Below are positions 45,038 to 52,959 of a stretch of DNA of 64,000 nt, piece after piece. Below the pieces are notes generated by a model, which was not told where the DNA came from, ran no database searches, and saw only the letters and a program-made list of their open reading frames with translations. The translations under genes and the position numbers were made by a program. The stretch is from Burkholderia pyrrocinia (GTDB lineage: Bacteria; Pseudomonadota; Gammaproteobacteria; Burkholderiales; Burkholderiaceae), in assembly GCF_001028665.1 (NCBI RefSeq), contig NZ_CP011505.1, forward strand, positions 496,001-560,000. Reading direction: 5' to 3'. The number at the start of each line of letters is the position of its first letter. Positions within the stretch are counted from its first letter, which is position 1.

Positions 45038-46502
45038 AAATATTCGGGCGATCGCGGATGGCGTACTGCTCATCGCATCGTGTCTGTGTGTGCCGTCATC
45101 GAGCGGAGCGTGGGAGTTTGATCCGCTATTAGCCAATCGATCCGTGCCGCAAACGGCCGCTGCTTCCATGCACAGCAACGAGGTGTTGGGAATCTGTGTG
45201 TTCGGCGCTGTTTCTAACCCACTTCCTCTTCAGGAGGCTGTGGAGAGGGCTCTGTGCAACAACCCGAAAACCCGTGAAGCGTGGGCGAACGTTAAGATTG
45301 CAGCGGCAGGGATGGGTGCTGCGCGCGGATCTTATCTGCCAACGATTTCCGGAAACTGGCAAGGCGTGCGAGACGACAGCAGGACCGATATCATCGGACA
45401 TCCCGAGTTCAGTTCCAACTACCGCAATAGTGTGCTGCGGACCGAGAGTGTTTCGTTGAACTGGGTGTTGTACGACTTTGGCGGAAGAGGGGCCGCACTG
45501 GCGAATGCGAATGCTCTGTTGGCAGCAGCCAAAGCTAGCCACGAAGCCACTCTGGAAACAGTGTTCGCCGGCGTCGCAAAAGACTACTACGCAACCCAGG
45601 CAGCACAGGGGGCGTACGTCGCGTCGCAGGAAATTGAGCAGACCGCTCATGACAGTTTCAATGCTGCGCGAGAGCGAGTGAATAGCGGCATTTCACCCAT
45701 CAGCGATGAACTGCAAGCTCAGACGTCTTGGGCCGAGGCGGTGACCAATCGGACGAAAACACATGGAGACTGGCTGGGCGCCGTTGGTACCCTCGCATCA
45801 GATATGGATCTCGATCCTGACACTCCATTAATACTGCCTGACGTGCGGGAAGGCGTAAGGCCGGACTCCGATTTCACGGAGTCGGTCGACCAGCTTATCT
45901 TAGAGGCGAAAAGGACACACCCGAGCGTGCGCGCAGCGCAAGCACAGCTTGAGGCGGCAACGCAAAAGGTGAAGCAAACCCGCGCGGAGGGCATGCCAAA
46001 CTTGAGTTTCGTTGCCAAGTACAGTTGGAACAATCAACCGACCACGCTAGAGGTCGGCGTACCCCAGTTTCCGGCGAACGGACGCGAGTGGTATTTGGGG
46101 TTCCAGGTCACGATCCCATTCTTCGAGGGTTTTACGCGAACATACCAAGTCCACGAAGCGGAGGCAAAGTCTGAATTGCAGCGTGACACGCTCAACGAAA
46201 TTGAGCAGCAAGTCGGACTCGACGTATGGACCAGCTACCACGCATTGAAGACCGCGACCGACAACCTAAATGACACCGCGACGCTGTTGGACGTAGCGCG
46301 CCGGTCACATGAGGCAGCGCGACGACGATATCAGGTCGGTGTTGGAAGCATTCTGGAGCTGCTGAGTGCACAATCGTCGCTTGCTGCCGCGAAGCGCCAA
46401 CGCATTCAGTCTTTAACCGACTGGCGTTCGGCAAGGCTCCAACTCGCAGCGAAACTCGGTAGACTGGGAATTTCCGATGTTGGAAGGGAGGCGGGGCCCT
46501 AG
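45027..46502 (+). CDS. TolC-like outer-membrane channel protein of the type I system
   Basis: This 491-residue protein completes the tripartite exporter. It begins with a GTG inside the HlyD-type gene (11-bp overlap). The N-terminus (GVLLIASCLCVPSSSGAWEF) is a probable signal peptide. The mature part shows two outer-membrane-efflux repeats: PLPLQEAVERALCNNPKTREAWANVKIA and a long helical region, then HPSVRAAQAQLEAATQKVKQTRAEGMPNLSFVAKY. The end has the typical YQVGVGSILELLSAQSSLAAAKRQRIQSLTDWRSARLQLAAKLGRL. It is co-transcribed with the two genes before it. Confidence 0.92.
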   Translation: MSDRNIRAIADGVLLIASCLCVPSSSGAWEFDPLLANRSVPQTAAASMHSNEVLGICVFGAVSNPLPLQEAVERALCNNPKTREAWANVKIAAAGMGAARGSYLPTISGNWQGVRDDSRTDIIGHPEFSSNYRNSVLRTESVSLNWVLYDFGGRGAALANANALLAAAKASHEATLETVFAGVAKDYYATQAAQGAYVASQEIEQTAHDSFNAARERVNSGISPISDELQAQTSWAEAVTNRTKTHGDWLGAVGTLASDMDLDPDTPLILPDVREGVRPDSDFTESVDQLILEAKRTHPSVRAAQAQLEAATQKVKQTRAEGMPNLSFVAKYSWNNQPTTLEVGVPQFPANGREWYLGFQVTIPFFEGFTRTYQVHEAEAKSELQRDTLNEIEQQVGLDVWTSYHALKTATDNLNDTATLLDVARRSHEAARRRYQVGVGSILELLSAQSSLAAAKRQRIQSLTDWRSARLQLAAKLGRLGISDVGREAGP

Positions 46503-46762
46503 CAATACCAGCTTAGCCTTGGCCACCAAGCCTTCGACGGTCGATATCCATGTCTTTGCGGAGATATTGGGGACTCGTCGTACGGGGCATGGTGGCCGCA
46601 CTATGGCATATCCCAATGCATTGATTAGGAGTGCGTGTTAAATTTGACATAATAACTATTATCAGCAAAATGGGGTCGGTGTAATAATTGACACTCCAGA
46701 CCAGGGACGCATATCGGTTTCCGGCTGCGCCGAAATAATATGCCTCCGGTCGCAACGGCCTT
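46503..46762. other. Intergenic region at the right edge of the secretion island
   Basis: No gene. It contains AT-rich inverted repeats (ATAATA at 46649-46654 with TATTAT at 46657-46662) and the run GGGGTCGGTGT followed by AATTGACAC. These may be scraps of a mobile-element end, but no partner end was found. GC rises again after this stretch. Confidence 0.4.
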
Positions 46763-46972
46763 CCGCGGCCGGAATTTGTGCAGCAGCCCATTGCACAATT
46801 ACCACGGTGACACGGCAAGCTTGACGATACCCCGCATCCGCCTTGGTATGTGGAAAAGTTGCTCGAGCAAGGATGGTCGCGCAGCGTGTTGACCATAAGG
46901 ATCGAGACGGCCGCCCATGCGCGCGCCAGCAACGTCGTGACGAATTTTCGCCAGCCGCAATCGCCTTCGTAG
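46763..46972 (+). pseudogene. Remnant of a YhcG/DUF1016-family (PDDEXK) nuclease gene
   Basis: The plus frame reads PEFVQQPIAQLP, then a TGA at 46808-46810, then DTPHPPWYVEKLLEQGWSRS and VLTIRIETAAHARASNVVTNF before a TAG at 46970-46972. The QQPxAQxP, WY, GWSRxVL and NF positions match the N-terminal DUF1016 domain of YhcG proteins. An internal stop and loss of both ends show that it is not functional. It lies between the secretion genes and the toxin-antitoxin pair, consistent with a site that gains and loses accessory genes. Confidence 0.65.
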
Positions 46973-47066
46973 TCGGCTCTCGCCTACGAAACTGTCACGG
47001 CCCTAGTTCAGGCCGGCAGGTGATCCGTTTATCAACGACTGAGCCGCGACTGGATTGATGCTAAAA

Positions 47067-47086
47067 TTGATGCGAAAAAGCATCAA
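47067..47086. promoter_or_regulatory. Inverted repeat upstream of vapBC, probable autoregulatory operator
   Basis: TTGATGC (47067-47073) and GCATCAA (47080-47086) with a 6-bp spacer, ending 10 bp before the antitoxin ATG. A third half-site, ATTGATGC, lies at 47054-47061 in direct orientation. This fits cooperative binding by a VapB-VapC complex. Confidence 0.65.
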
Positions 47087-47096
47087 AGGAGCCATC

Positions 47097-47303
47097 ATGC
47101 GTACCACCGTCACCGTCGACGACACTCTCTATGCGCGCGCACTCGAACTCGCCGAACCGGGCATGCTGCCGGCCGACCTGTTCCGGGCGGCACTGGAAAC
47201 GTTCGTTCGTGTCCAGGCCGGCCAACGCCTGGCCGCCCTGGGCGGTCGCGCGCCCGACATGGCAGATGTCCCTCGCCGCGCCCCTGAGGCAACCGCCCGA
47301 TGA
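47097..47303 (+). CDS. VapB-type antitoxin
   Basis: This 68-residue protein begins MRTTVTVDDTLYARALELA, a ribbon-helix-helix DNA-binding start. A short region (DLFRAALETFVRVQAGQRLAALG) and a flexible C-terminal tail that would wrap the toxin follow. An AAAGGAG site lies 6 bp before the ATG at 47097; an in-frame start at 47055 would cover the operator and is rejected. The stop overlaps the toxin ATG by 4 bp (ATGA). The protein should neutralise the PIN-domain toxin and repress its own operon through the upstream inverted repeat. Confidence 0.88.
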   Translation: MRTTVTVDDTLYARALELAEPGMLPADLFRAALETFVRVQAGQRLAALGGRAPDMADVPRRAPEATAR

Positions 47304-47683
47304 GTGTCTTGGTCGACACGTCAGTGTGGGTCGAGCATTTCCGGCGGCCACTACCGGCGCTTATCCAGCTTCTGCGCGTCGATAACGTCCTGACGCATCC
47401 ACTGGTGATACTCGAGCTCACGTGTGGGACGCCGCCCGAACCGCGGGCTCGAACGCTGGGGGATCTCGCGTTATTGCGCCAAACGCGCCTCGCGACGCCA
47501 GGCGAAGTAGCGGACTGGATCGAGCGGGAACGGCTGTATGGGCGCGGATGCGGTGCGGTGGATTGCACGCTGCTGGCATCGGTGCTGTTGACCCCGAGCA
47601 CCCGCCTCTGGACGCGCGATCGCCGGCTCGTGCAACTGGCGGAGCAATTCGGGGTTCACTACGTACCGCCTGACCTGCATTGA
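47300..47683 (+). CDS. VapC-type PIN-domain ribonuclease toxin
   Basis: This 127-residue protein has the four acidic PIN residues: Asp6 in MSVLVDTSVWVEHFR, Glu39 in LVILELTCG, Asp93 in GAVDCTLLASVLL and Asp in LWTRDRRL (about 110). Such toxins cleave tRNA or rRNA when the antitoxin is degraded. It overlaps the antitoxin gene by 4 bp. All catalytic positions are intact, so the module should be functional. Confidence 0.9.
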   Translation: MSVLVDTSVWVEHFRRPLPALIQLLRVDNVLTHPLVILELTCGTPPEPRARTLGDLALLRQTRLATPGEVADWIERERLYGRGCGAVDCTLLASVLLTPSTRLWTRDRRLVQLAEQFGVHYVPPDLH

Positions 47684-48119
47684 CCGGAGCAGTTGCCGAC
47701 TTCTTTGCGCGGTCTCTCGCCGTGCCGAGGCGCGATCCCACTTCGCTCCTCACGATTAGGCCGCCCGCTTCCGGGCGGGCTGTCCATCCGTGCGGCAAGT
47801 GCAAGAAGAACCAGATCAGACTGCCCGCCTGATAGGGCGACGCCGGCGGCCAGCAAATGGAGGCAGCGAATAACCGGCCAGAACCGACTGGCATAGTCGG
47901 CGCCACTGAATAATCACTCAATGTTGACTCTGCTGCGCTCGATCTCTGACGGATTTCGGATTTGCCGCATACGTAGTGCGGATCTCGACACCGCGGTTAC
48001 TTCAGAAATCGCCCCTGTTAGCCCGCCTCGCAGCGACCGCGGCCATCGCACAACATGGCCGATTTTCGGTGGATCCTCGCGCAGCGTTAGAATAGCGCCC
48101 CTTCTCATGGGAGACGAAA
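47684..48119. other. Intergenic region, 436 bp
   Basis: No gene is supported. A short hairpin (CCGCCCG at 47761-47767, CGGGCGG at 47772-47778) lacks a T run, so I do not call it a terminator. A TAGAAT motif near 48088 could be the -10 of the following gene. Confidence 0.45.
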
Positions 48120-48434
48120 ATGTCCTGGTTCGTTTACGAAGTGCCCGAATACCACGAAGACGCTGCGCGCATCGAGCCCTTCAGCGATCTGCGTAGCCGT
48201 GTGTTGAAAATCAGTGGCCCGGCCATGGCCGATGAACTGGAAAGCGTTCGCGAGAACGCCGCGGCGACAGCGGACACGCCCGAGCGCCCCCTGCGTACTC
48301 CGGAAAACCCGCATGTCTTTCCGATTCCTTACGCCGACTCCATGATCCTGGTCGGGTTCATCTTCGATCTGAAACGCGAATTCCGGCAGCTGGTCGTGTC
48401 ACCCGTGGAAATGCCCTGGCTGAAAGACGCGTAA
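48120..48434 (+). CDS. Hypothetical protein, 104 residues
   Basis: A cytoplasmic-looking protein without signal or membrane segment. GGGAG lies 8 bp before the ATG. It reads MSWFVYEVPEYHEDAARIEP at the start and contains PYADSMILVGFIFDLKREFRQ near the middle. Codon use fits the host. I do not recognise a family. It stands alone between the toxin-antitoxin pair and the H-NS group. Confidence 0.65.
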   Translation: MSWFVYEVPEYHEDAARIEPFSDLRSRVLKISGPAMADELESVRENAAATADTPERPLRTPENPHVFPIPYADSMILVGFIFDLKREFRQLVVSPVEMPWLKDA

Positions 48435-48691
48435 AAGGTGGTCGGAACGGAAACCGAGGGAGAGTTGCTCCTGTTCTGGAGCCGGGTCCGAATATCCAGC
48501 GCACGCTTTCGGATACACATGCGTCGAGTTGGAACCGCGCGTCGGACTGAATCGAACTGAATTGACGTTTGGTCAGGCCCGGCACGCACTCACGAACGAA
48601 ACAGGTACAGGCGTCGGGCACCGACTCGGGAGAAAGCGTCGGCGGTAACGCGAAGCCCGACAGTCGCAAGGTGTCTGTCATCCACGGTTCT

Positions 48692-48877
48692 CTACAACAA
48701 CGACAACTGAGCCGGTATGCTTGTGCGAACTGCTTGATCGCTTTCCTTTACCGCCAGGCTCTGTCGGTCCGTGGACTGAGTATGCCCGTCGTTCTGTCGA
48801 TACTTCCGCGCCCAATCGACGCCAAGCACATCGGATGAGAACACAACGCCAGGCGCAATCTGAACAAGCTGGCTCAT
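48692..48877 (-). CDS. Hypothetical small protein, 61 residues
   Basis: It begins MSQLVQIAPGVVFSSDVLGVDW, preceded by a TAGGAG site about 9 bp upstream. It lies 12 bp after the stop of the preceding small gene and appears to be the third gene of the H-NS group. The C-terminal half is polar. No family is recognised, and the shortness keeps confidence low. Confidence 0.4.
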   Translation of the reverse strand: MSQLVQIAPGVVFSSDVLGVDWARKYRQNDGHTQSTDRQSLAVKESDQAVRTSIPAQLSLL

Positions 48878-48889
48878 CGGCAGATGCTC

Positions 48890-49108
48890 CTAAGCGGACT
48901 GAACGTCGAAGTGCGCGGCAGCATAGCGCGCACTGCAGTTCCACACTTCGACGCCGTCACGGGTGAACGTAGCCCATCCATCCTTTACGATCATCTCTGC
49001 GCACGGAAATACGTCGCCATGCCCGTTTGCCGCGGCAGCAAAGACTGTCCGCTCACGACACGTCGCCCAGTATTTCCCATCGGGTATCGATGTCGACATC
49101 GTGCTCAA
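48890..49108 (-). CDS. Hypothetical small protein, 72 residues, next to H-NS
   Basis: The protein contains PDGKYWATCRERTVFAAAAN and MIVKDGWATFTRDGVEVWNC, which look like a small beta-rich fold. It starts 13 bp after the H-NS stop, and another small gene follows 12 bp later, so the three are likely one transcript. A start at the second Met (MSTSIPDGKYW) is also possible. The family is not recognised. Confidence 0.55.
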   Translation of the reverse strand: MSTMSTSIPDGKYWATCRERTVFAAAANGHGDVFPCAEMIVKDGWATFTRDGVEVWNCSARYAAAHFDVQSA

Positions 49109-49121
49109 CCGTCTTTCGGGC

Positions 49122-49418
49122 TTATTGTTCGATCAAGAACCGATCGCGGTTCTTCGCGCCCGCAATCCATTGGGGAGCCTTGCCACGCCCGCTCCAGGTC
49201 GCGCCGGTCTTCGGGTCGCGATACTTCGGCGCGATCGGCGCCCGCGTGTTCGTCGCAACCGCACGGCGCCGCCCGAAAAGCTGCTCAGGTGTGATGCCGA
49301 ATTCGGCAATCTGTTCACGCATCGTCGTGATGATGCTGTCCAGCTCGGCGAGCCGCGCTTCTTCTGCTTGCTGTGCCAGTGCGTCTGCCTGCGCTTTGAG
49401 TTCGCGATAGGTAGCCAT
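49122..49418 (-). CDS. H-NS-family histone-like nucleoid protein
   Basis: This 98-residue protein has an N-terminal coiled-coil oligomerisation region (MATYRELKAQADALAQQAEEARLAELDSII). The C-terminal DNA-binding domain has the signature KYRDPKTGATWSGRGKAPQWI. A GAGGAG site precedes the ATG. H-NS proteins silence AT-rich acquired DNA, and several paralogues are usual in Burkholderia. This one lies about 3 kb from the low-GC secretion island and might silence it, which is an inference from position only. Confidence 0.92.
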   Translation of the reverse strand: MATYRELKAQADALAQQAEEARLAELDSIITTMREQIAEFGITPEQLFGRRRAVATNTRAPIAPKYRDPKTGATWSGRGKAPQWIAGAKNRDRFLIEQ

Positions 49419-49738
49419 GAGTGTGAAGGGATCTCCTCTTGGAAAATGGGTCAGTGGGTGAATAGCGTCCCGGTATAGCGAAAGGCTGTTGACTACGATG
49501 CATACACATTATATTCCCGCGAACTTCCAGCTAAATTGAAATGTCGCGGTGTTTGAGCTGGCAAGCTGCCGCTTCCGCGGATATGCGGGAGCCAACCATG
49601 CAGCCAGCCGGTTTGGTTTCACAGCGGCGATCCCCGCGATTCGCTTGCCGCCCGTCCCGAGATCGGACAGAATCGCGACGACCGAATCCGATCTGACGCC
49701 CTTTCGCGCGACGCGGCGGATCTCAATTGGGCGCGCAA
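49419..49738. other. Intergenic region between divergent H-NS and membrane-protein genes
   Basis: No gene. It contains a perfect TATAAT on the minus strand (bases 49508-49513), about 90 bp upstream of the H-NS start. No good -35 is seen at 16-18 bp. Confidence 0.5.
49508..49513 (-). promoter_or_regulatory. Candidate -10 element of the H-NS gene
   Basis: Consensus TATAAT on the minus strand. The -35 region is weak, which would fit an activated or extended promoter. Confidence 0.35.
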
Positions 49739-50497
49739 ATGCCTCCATTCATCGAAGCAATCTTTGGCTGGACCGCCGTCGTGCTTGGCGCACTCGGTCT
49801 GCTCTGCATGATGATCTGGCCGCTTACCCCGGACCGGTGGGTGTTCGACGCCGGTTATGCATGCGTTCCCGACGGCCGAAACCTGATCCTGTCGCCGCGC
49901 CGCCTGCGCTTCAGCCACTTCGTCTGGTGGTCGCTCGGCTTCGGCCTCGGCGCCCTGGGGCTGGCCTGCGTGATCTGCGTACCCGCGCTCGCTGGGCCGC
50001 TGACCGAAGACGAACCGCGTGCATGGTACGAATGGCTCGGTCTTGGTATCACGGGCGTATTCATCGTCTGCGTGGGCGTGTTGCTGATCTGGATCGGCCG
50101 CAAGCTGGTGCGCGCGCGCTGGTTTGCCGGCCCGTTGCACGAAACCCGCTTCTGCTGGCGCGACGGAGAACGCTGGATCGATATCAGCACGACCCGCCTG
50201 CTACGCAAACCGATACTGAATACGTACGCGTGCCGCGATCTGGAGCGTCTGCTGGTGGGCGGCCGGCGAAGCGTCGATGGCGCAGTCGTGGGCGGCTCGC
50301 TGACGCTGCTCCAGCGCGAACTCGTGCAACTCGTGCTTGTTTTTCGCGACCGCAAGCCGATCGACCTGATGGGCCGGGTCGACGATGGCGCTGGCGCGCG
50401 TCACATGGCGGACATGATCAGTACTTGGTGCGGCGTCGACGTACAATGGATCGGCGGCTTGCCGGACGTGACGCCTTTCAACTTCGACCGGATCTGA
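49739..50497 (+). CDS. Hypothetical membrane protein, 252 residues
   Basis: There are three likely membrane segments: AIFGWTAVVLGALGLLCMMIW near the start, FVWWSLGFGLGALGLACVICVPAL, and LGITGVFIVCVGVLLIWIG. A cytoplasmic C-terminal half of about 120 residues (TRFCWRDGERWIDISTTRLL) follows. I use the ATG at 49739; a TTG at 49727 is in frame. No family is recognised. It precedes the WG-repeat gene by 61 bp on the same strand and may be co-transcribed with it. Confidence 0.65.
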   Translation: MPPFIEAIFGWTAVVLGALGLLCMMIWPLTPDRWVFDAGYACVPDGRNLILSPRRLRFSHFVWWSLGFGLGALGLACVICVPALAGPLTEDEPRAWYEWLGLGITGVFIVCVGVLLIWIGRKLVRARWFAGPLHETRFCWRDGERWIDISTTRLLRKPILNTYACRDLERLLVGGRRSVDGAVVGGSLTLLQRELVQLVLVFRDRKPIDLMGRVDDGAGARHMADMISTWCGVDVQWIGGLPDVTPFNFDRI

Positions 50498-50558
50498 CCT
50501 TGCCGGTCGTGGACGACCGAAGTTGCACACATATATAAACGAGAGAGATTCCGGGAAA

Positions 50559-52154
50559 ATGCTTCGTTATGCTTGCCTGTTTGCTCATGACCACCCATCT
50601 ACACCCAGCAGCGTCTGGGATATCGACAACGGCCAGATGGACGGCTGGGCCGAATGGTTCGAGCAGATTCCACAACTGTTCCTCTATCTGATCGGCGACG
50701 CAGCGAATCTGCCGCAAGTCGCACCGTGCGCGATGTTCGGCGATGTCGAGTCGCCCGCCTGCCTGATGGCGCCGATGGCCGAGGTGCGGGAACGCTGGCA
50801 TGCGCTGGATCGGCACATGCGGCCGCGACTGCCGCAGTTGCCGGACGACGCCCGGGCGCAATGGGCGCACATGCATGCCACCATCGCCACGACGACGCGC
50901 GAATGGCTGATCCTCGACTGCAGCCCGTTTTGCGACGCGGCCATCGGCACGCCCGACATGGACGCATTCCTGCAGCAGGTGCGACAGCGCTGCGCCGAAT
51001 GGGGCGCTGTAGCGGAACCGGGCGCCGGCGACCTGCCGCCCATCCTGTTGCCGTTGCTGAGCGACGCGACAGGGCAATGGGGATGGTGGAATCCGAACGT
51101 GATCGAACGCATCTACACGATCGAAGCGCAGCCTCACGAAGAATGGCCGGATGATCTGCGGGCGTGTTACGAGCCGGCAAGGGACTGGCAGCCCTGGGTC
51201 GAGGAGGTGCAGGCGTACTATGTGAGGCGACTCGATCGCGCCGCCGGCGAATCGGCTCCAGCCGACTCCGATCGAGTGCGCGCCGCGGCCGGGCTCGTCA
51301 CGCCATATGGACGCTGGCTCGTGCACCCCGACGACGGAGCGGAATGGATCGACGTCGAGGCAGGCTATATCGTCATCAGGCAACACGGTGACTGGAATGC
51401 CGGGATTCCCGGCGGCCTCAAGGACCTGAATGGCCGGTGGATCGTACCGCCATCGGCCGGCTACGTCGATTTGTCTCCCCTCACCCGAACGCTGGCGCTG
51501 GGGCGACGTTCGCCGCGGTCCGAAGGAATGGACAGGACGGTCGAGTTGCTTCGTTGGCCCGGTGGCGAGCTGCTGTTCGACGACCTGACCGGCGGGATGC
51601 TCCACGATGATGGCAAGGTCCGCATCTTCCATGCCGACGATACGGTGTCCGCTCTCGATGCGGTAACCGGTGAGCCGCTATTCGACGCGCGTTACAAGAA
51701 CGTGTTCGCGTTCCACCGGAAGCTCCGCCTCGCGGTGGTCGAGTGGTGTCCGCCCGAACAGCCGTCGCCGGGCCATCCGGGCGTCTTGCAGGGTGTGGTG
51801 CACGAAAGCGGCCGGCTGGTCATCCCCTGCAAATACGCACACGTCCATCACGCTTACAAGCAGCCACCGAAGCTCCTGCATGGGCGCCAATTGCTGGCGA
51901 TTACGGCGGATGGGCGCCCCCACTTCTACTCGCCCGACGGTGTCCTGCTGGCGGCGCCGGAGTGCGACATGAAGCCGTGGATCTGGACGCCGATAGTGAA
52001 GAACAACCACGTCCTGGCGTTCGACCACGAAGGCATGGACGCGCGAGCGATCTGGGTCGCGTTGAGCGACTACAGTTTCACCGAGACCGGCGAAACCCGT
52101 ACCGATTGCGTGAACATGCTCACGGAGGGCCTGAAAGACTGGCTGCCGAAGTAA
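50559..52154 (+). CDS. WG-repeat-like protein of unknown function, 531 residues
   Basis: A cytoplasmic-looking protein. The N-terminal half (about 1-240) is acidic and helical. The second half is a series of beta-rich units resembling WG (KWG) repeats, for example LVTPYGRWLVHPDDGAEWIDV, GLKDLNGRWIVPPSAGYVDL and VHESGRLVIPCKYAHVHHAY. Such repeats often form propeller-like binding surfaces. I chose MLRYACLFAHDHPS at 50559; the frame opens at 50523. A second WG-repeat protein is encoded convergently at 52960-54162. No enzyme motif is visible. Confidence 0.7.
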   Translation: MLRYACLFAHDHPSTPSSVWDIDNGQMDGWAEWFEQIPQLFLYLIGDAANLPQVAPCAMFGDVESPACLMAPMAEVRERWHALDRHMRPRLPQLPDDARAQWAHMHATIATTTREWLILDCSPFCDAAIGTPDMDAFLQQVRQRCAEWGAVAEPGAGDLPPILLPLLSDATGQWGWWNPNVIERIYTIEAQPHEEWPDDLRACYEPARDWQPWVEEVQAYYVRRLDRAAGESAPADSDRVRAAAGLVTPYGRWLVHPDDGAEWIDVEAGYIVIRQHGDWNAGIPGGLKDLNGRWIVPPSAGYVDLSPLTRTLALGRRSPRSEGMDRTVELLRWPGGELLFDDLTGGMLHDDGKVRIFHADDTVSALDAVTGEPLFDARYKNVFAFHRKLRLAVVEWCPPEQPSPGHPGVLQGVVHESGRLVIPCKYAHVHHAYKQPPKLLHGRQLLAITADGRPHFYSPDGVLLAAPECDMKPWIWTPIVKNNHVLAFDHEGMDARAIWVALSDYSFTETGETRTDCVNMLTEGLKDWLPK

Positions 52155-52422
52155 AGGCGTTCGCGCGGTGCCGTTCGGTGTGCCATGCCGGCCGATCTGG
52201 GCGCGCGTTGGCGCAGGACAGGCCCGTCCATTTGTCGCCGTCGTGCCGTGGTACGAGGAGGCGCAAAAAAATTGCAACACGCAATGGACATCCAATACCA
52301 CACGTTACTGAGCGCCATGGTCAGCCCGAAGGGCACGCGATCGATTTCAGCATTCCATCGCAACGTGATCCGCGATCCAAGTCGCGCAAATTATGAATCG
52401 GACGGATAGAACAAAGAACGAC

Positions 52423-52950
52423 ATGCACATCCGCTTTGCAAGCTTGTCGATCCTGGCAAGCGTCATCCTGACGTCCATGCCTGTCATGGGCCAAGGGGCA
52501 GCCTCCGGCAGCACGGTCGACAATGCAGGACGCTGGCACGAATCCGGGACCGTGCTTGAATACGGCGATCCCGACACGGACGGGAATGTGCTCTATGTCG
52601 TATGCGACGCCGGGCGGATCGGTGTCTCCGTCATGGTCGACGGCAGCGAATGGCAAGACGGTCAGCACGCGACGATCAGACTCTCGTCGAACGCCGGAAA
52701 GCTACTGGTCGGCACAACCGCGCAGCTATCCGACCTGGACATGTATGCGAACGGCGAGGTCCGCGATCTCGCAAGGTTCTACCGACTGTTCGACGGAACC
52801 GGGGATCTCCACATTGTCGCGCGCGATCGCGATATTGCGCTTCCGTTGCGCGGAGCAAAGGCGAAAATCGACCGCCTCAAGGCGGCCTGTTCGCCCCCGC
52901 CTGCGCACCGGCGCCGGCCACCCGCACAACCGGCGAACAGGCACGATTGA
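52423..52950 (+). CDS. Exported hypothetical protein
   Basis: This product of about 175 residues begins MHIRFASLSILASVILTSMPVMGQG, a good signal peptide. The mature part is beta-rich (VLYVVCDAGRIGVSVMVDGSEWQDG), and the tail is basic and proline-rich. An ATG at 52393 would add ten residues. It lies between two WG-repeat genes and ends 9 bp from the convergent one. A periplasmic role is likely; no family is recognised. Confidence 0.6.
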   Translation: MHIRFASLSILASVILTSMPVMGQGAASGSTVDNAGRWHESGTVLEYGDPDTDGNVLYVVCDAGRIGVSVMVDGSEWQDGQHATIRLSSNAGKLLVGTTAQLSDLDMYANGEVRDLARFYRLFDGTGDLHIVARDRDIALPLRGAKAKIDRLKAACSPPPAHRRRPPAQPANRHD

Positions 52951-52959
52951 TTCGTTGCG

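Noticed and set aside
46640..46700. End of an insertion sequence
   Set aside because: AT-rich inverted repeats and a GGGGTCGGTGT run are present, but no transposase remnant or matching second end was found.
47760..47780. Terminator after vapC
   Set aside because: The hairpin lacks a following T run and lies 80 bp after the gene.
48358..48681. Minus-strand gene opposite and after the 104-residue protein
   Set aside because: No ribosome site, an unusual composition and overlap with a better-supported plus-strand gene.
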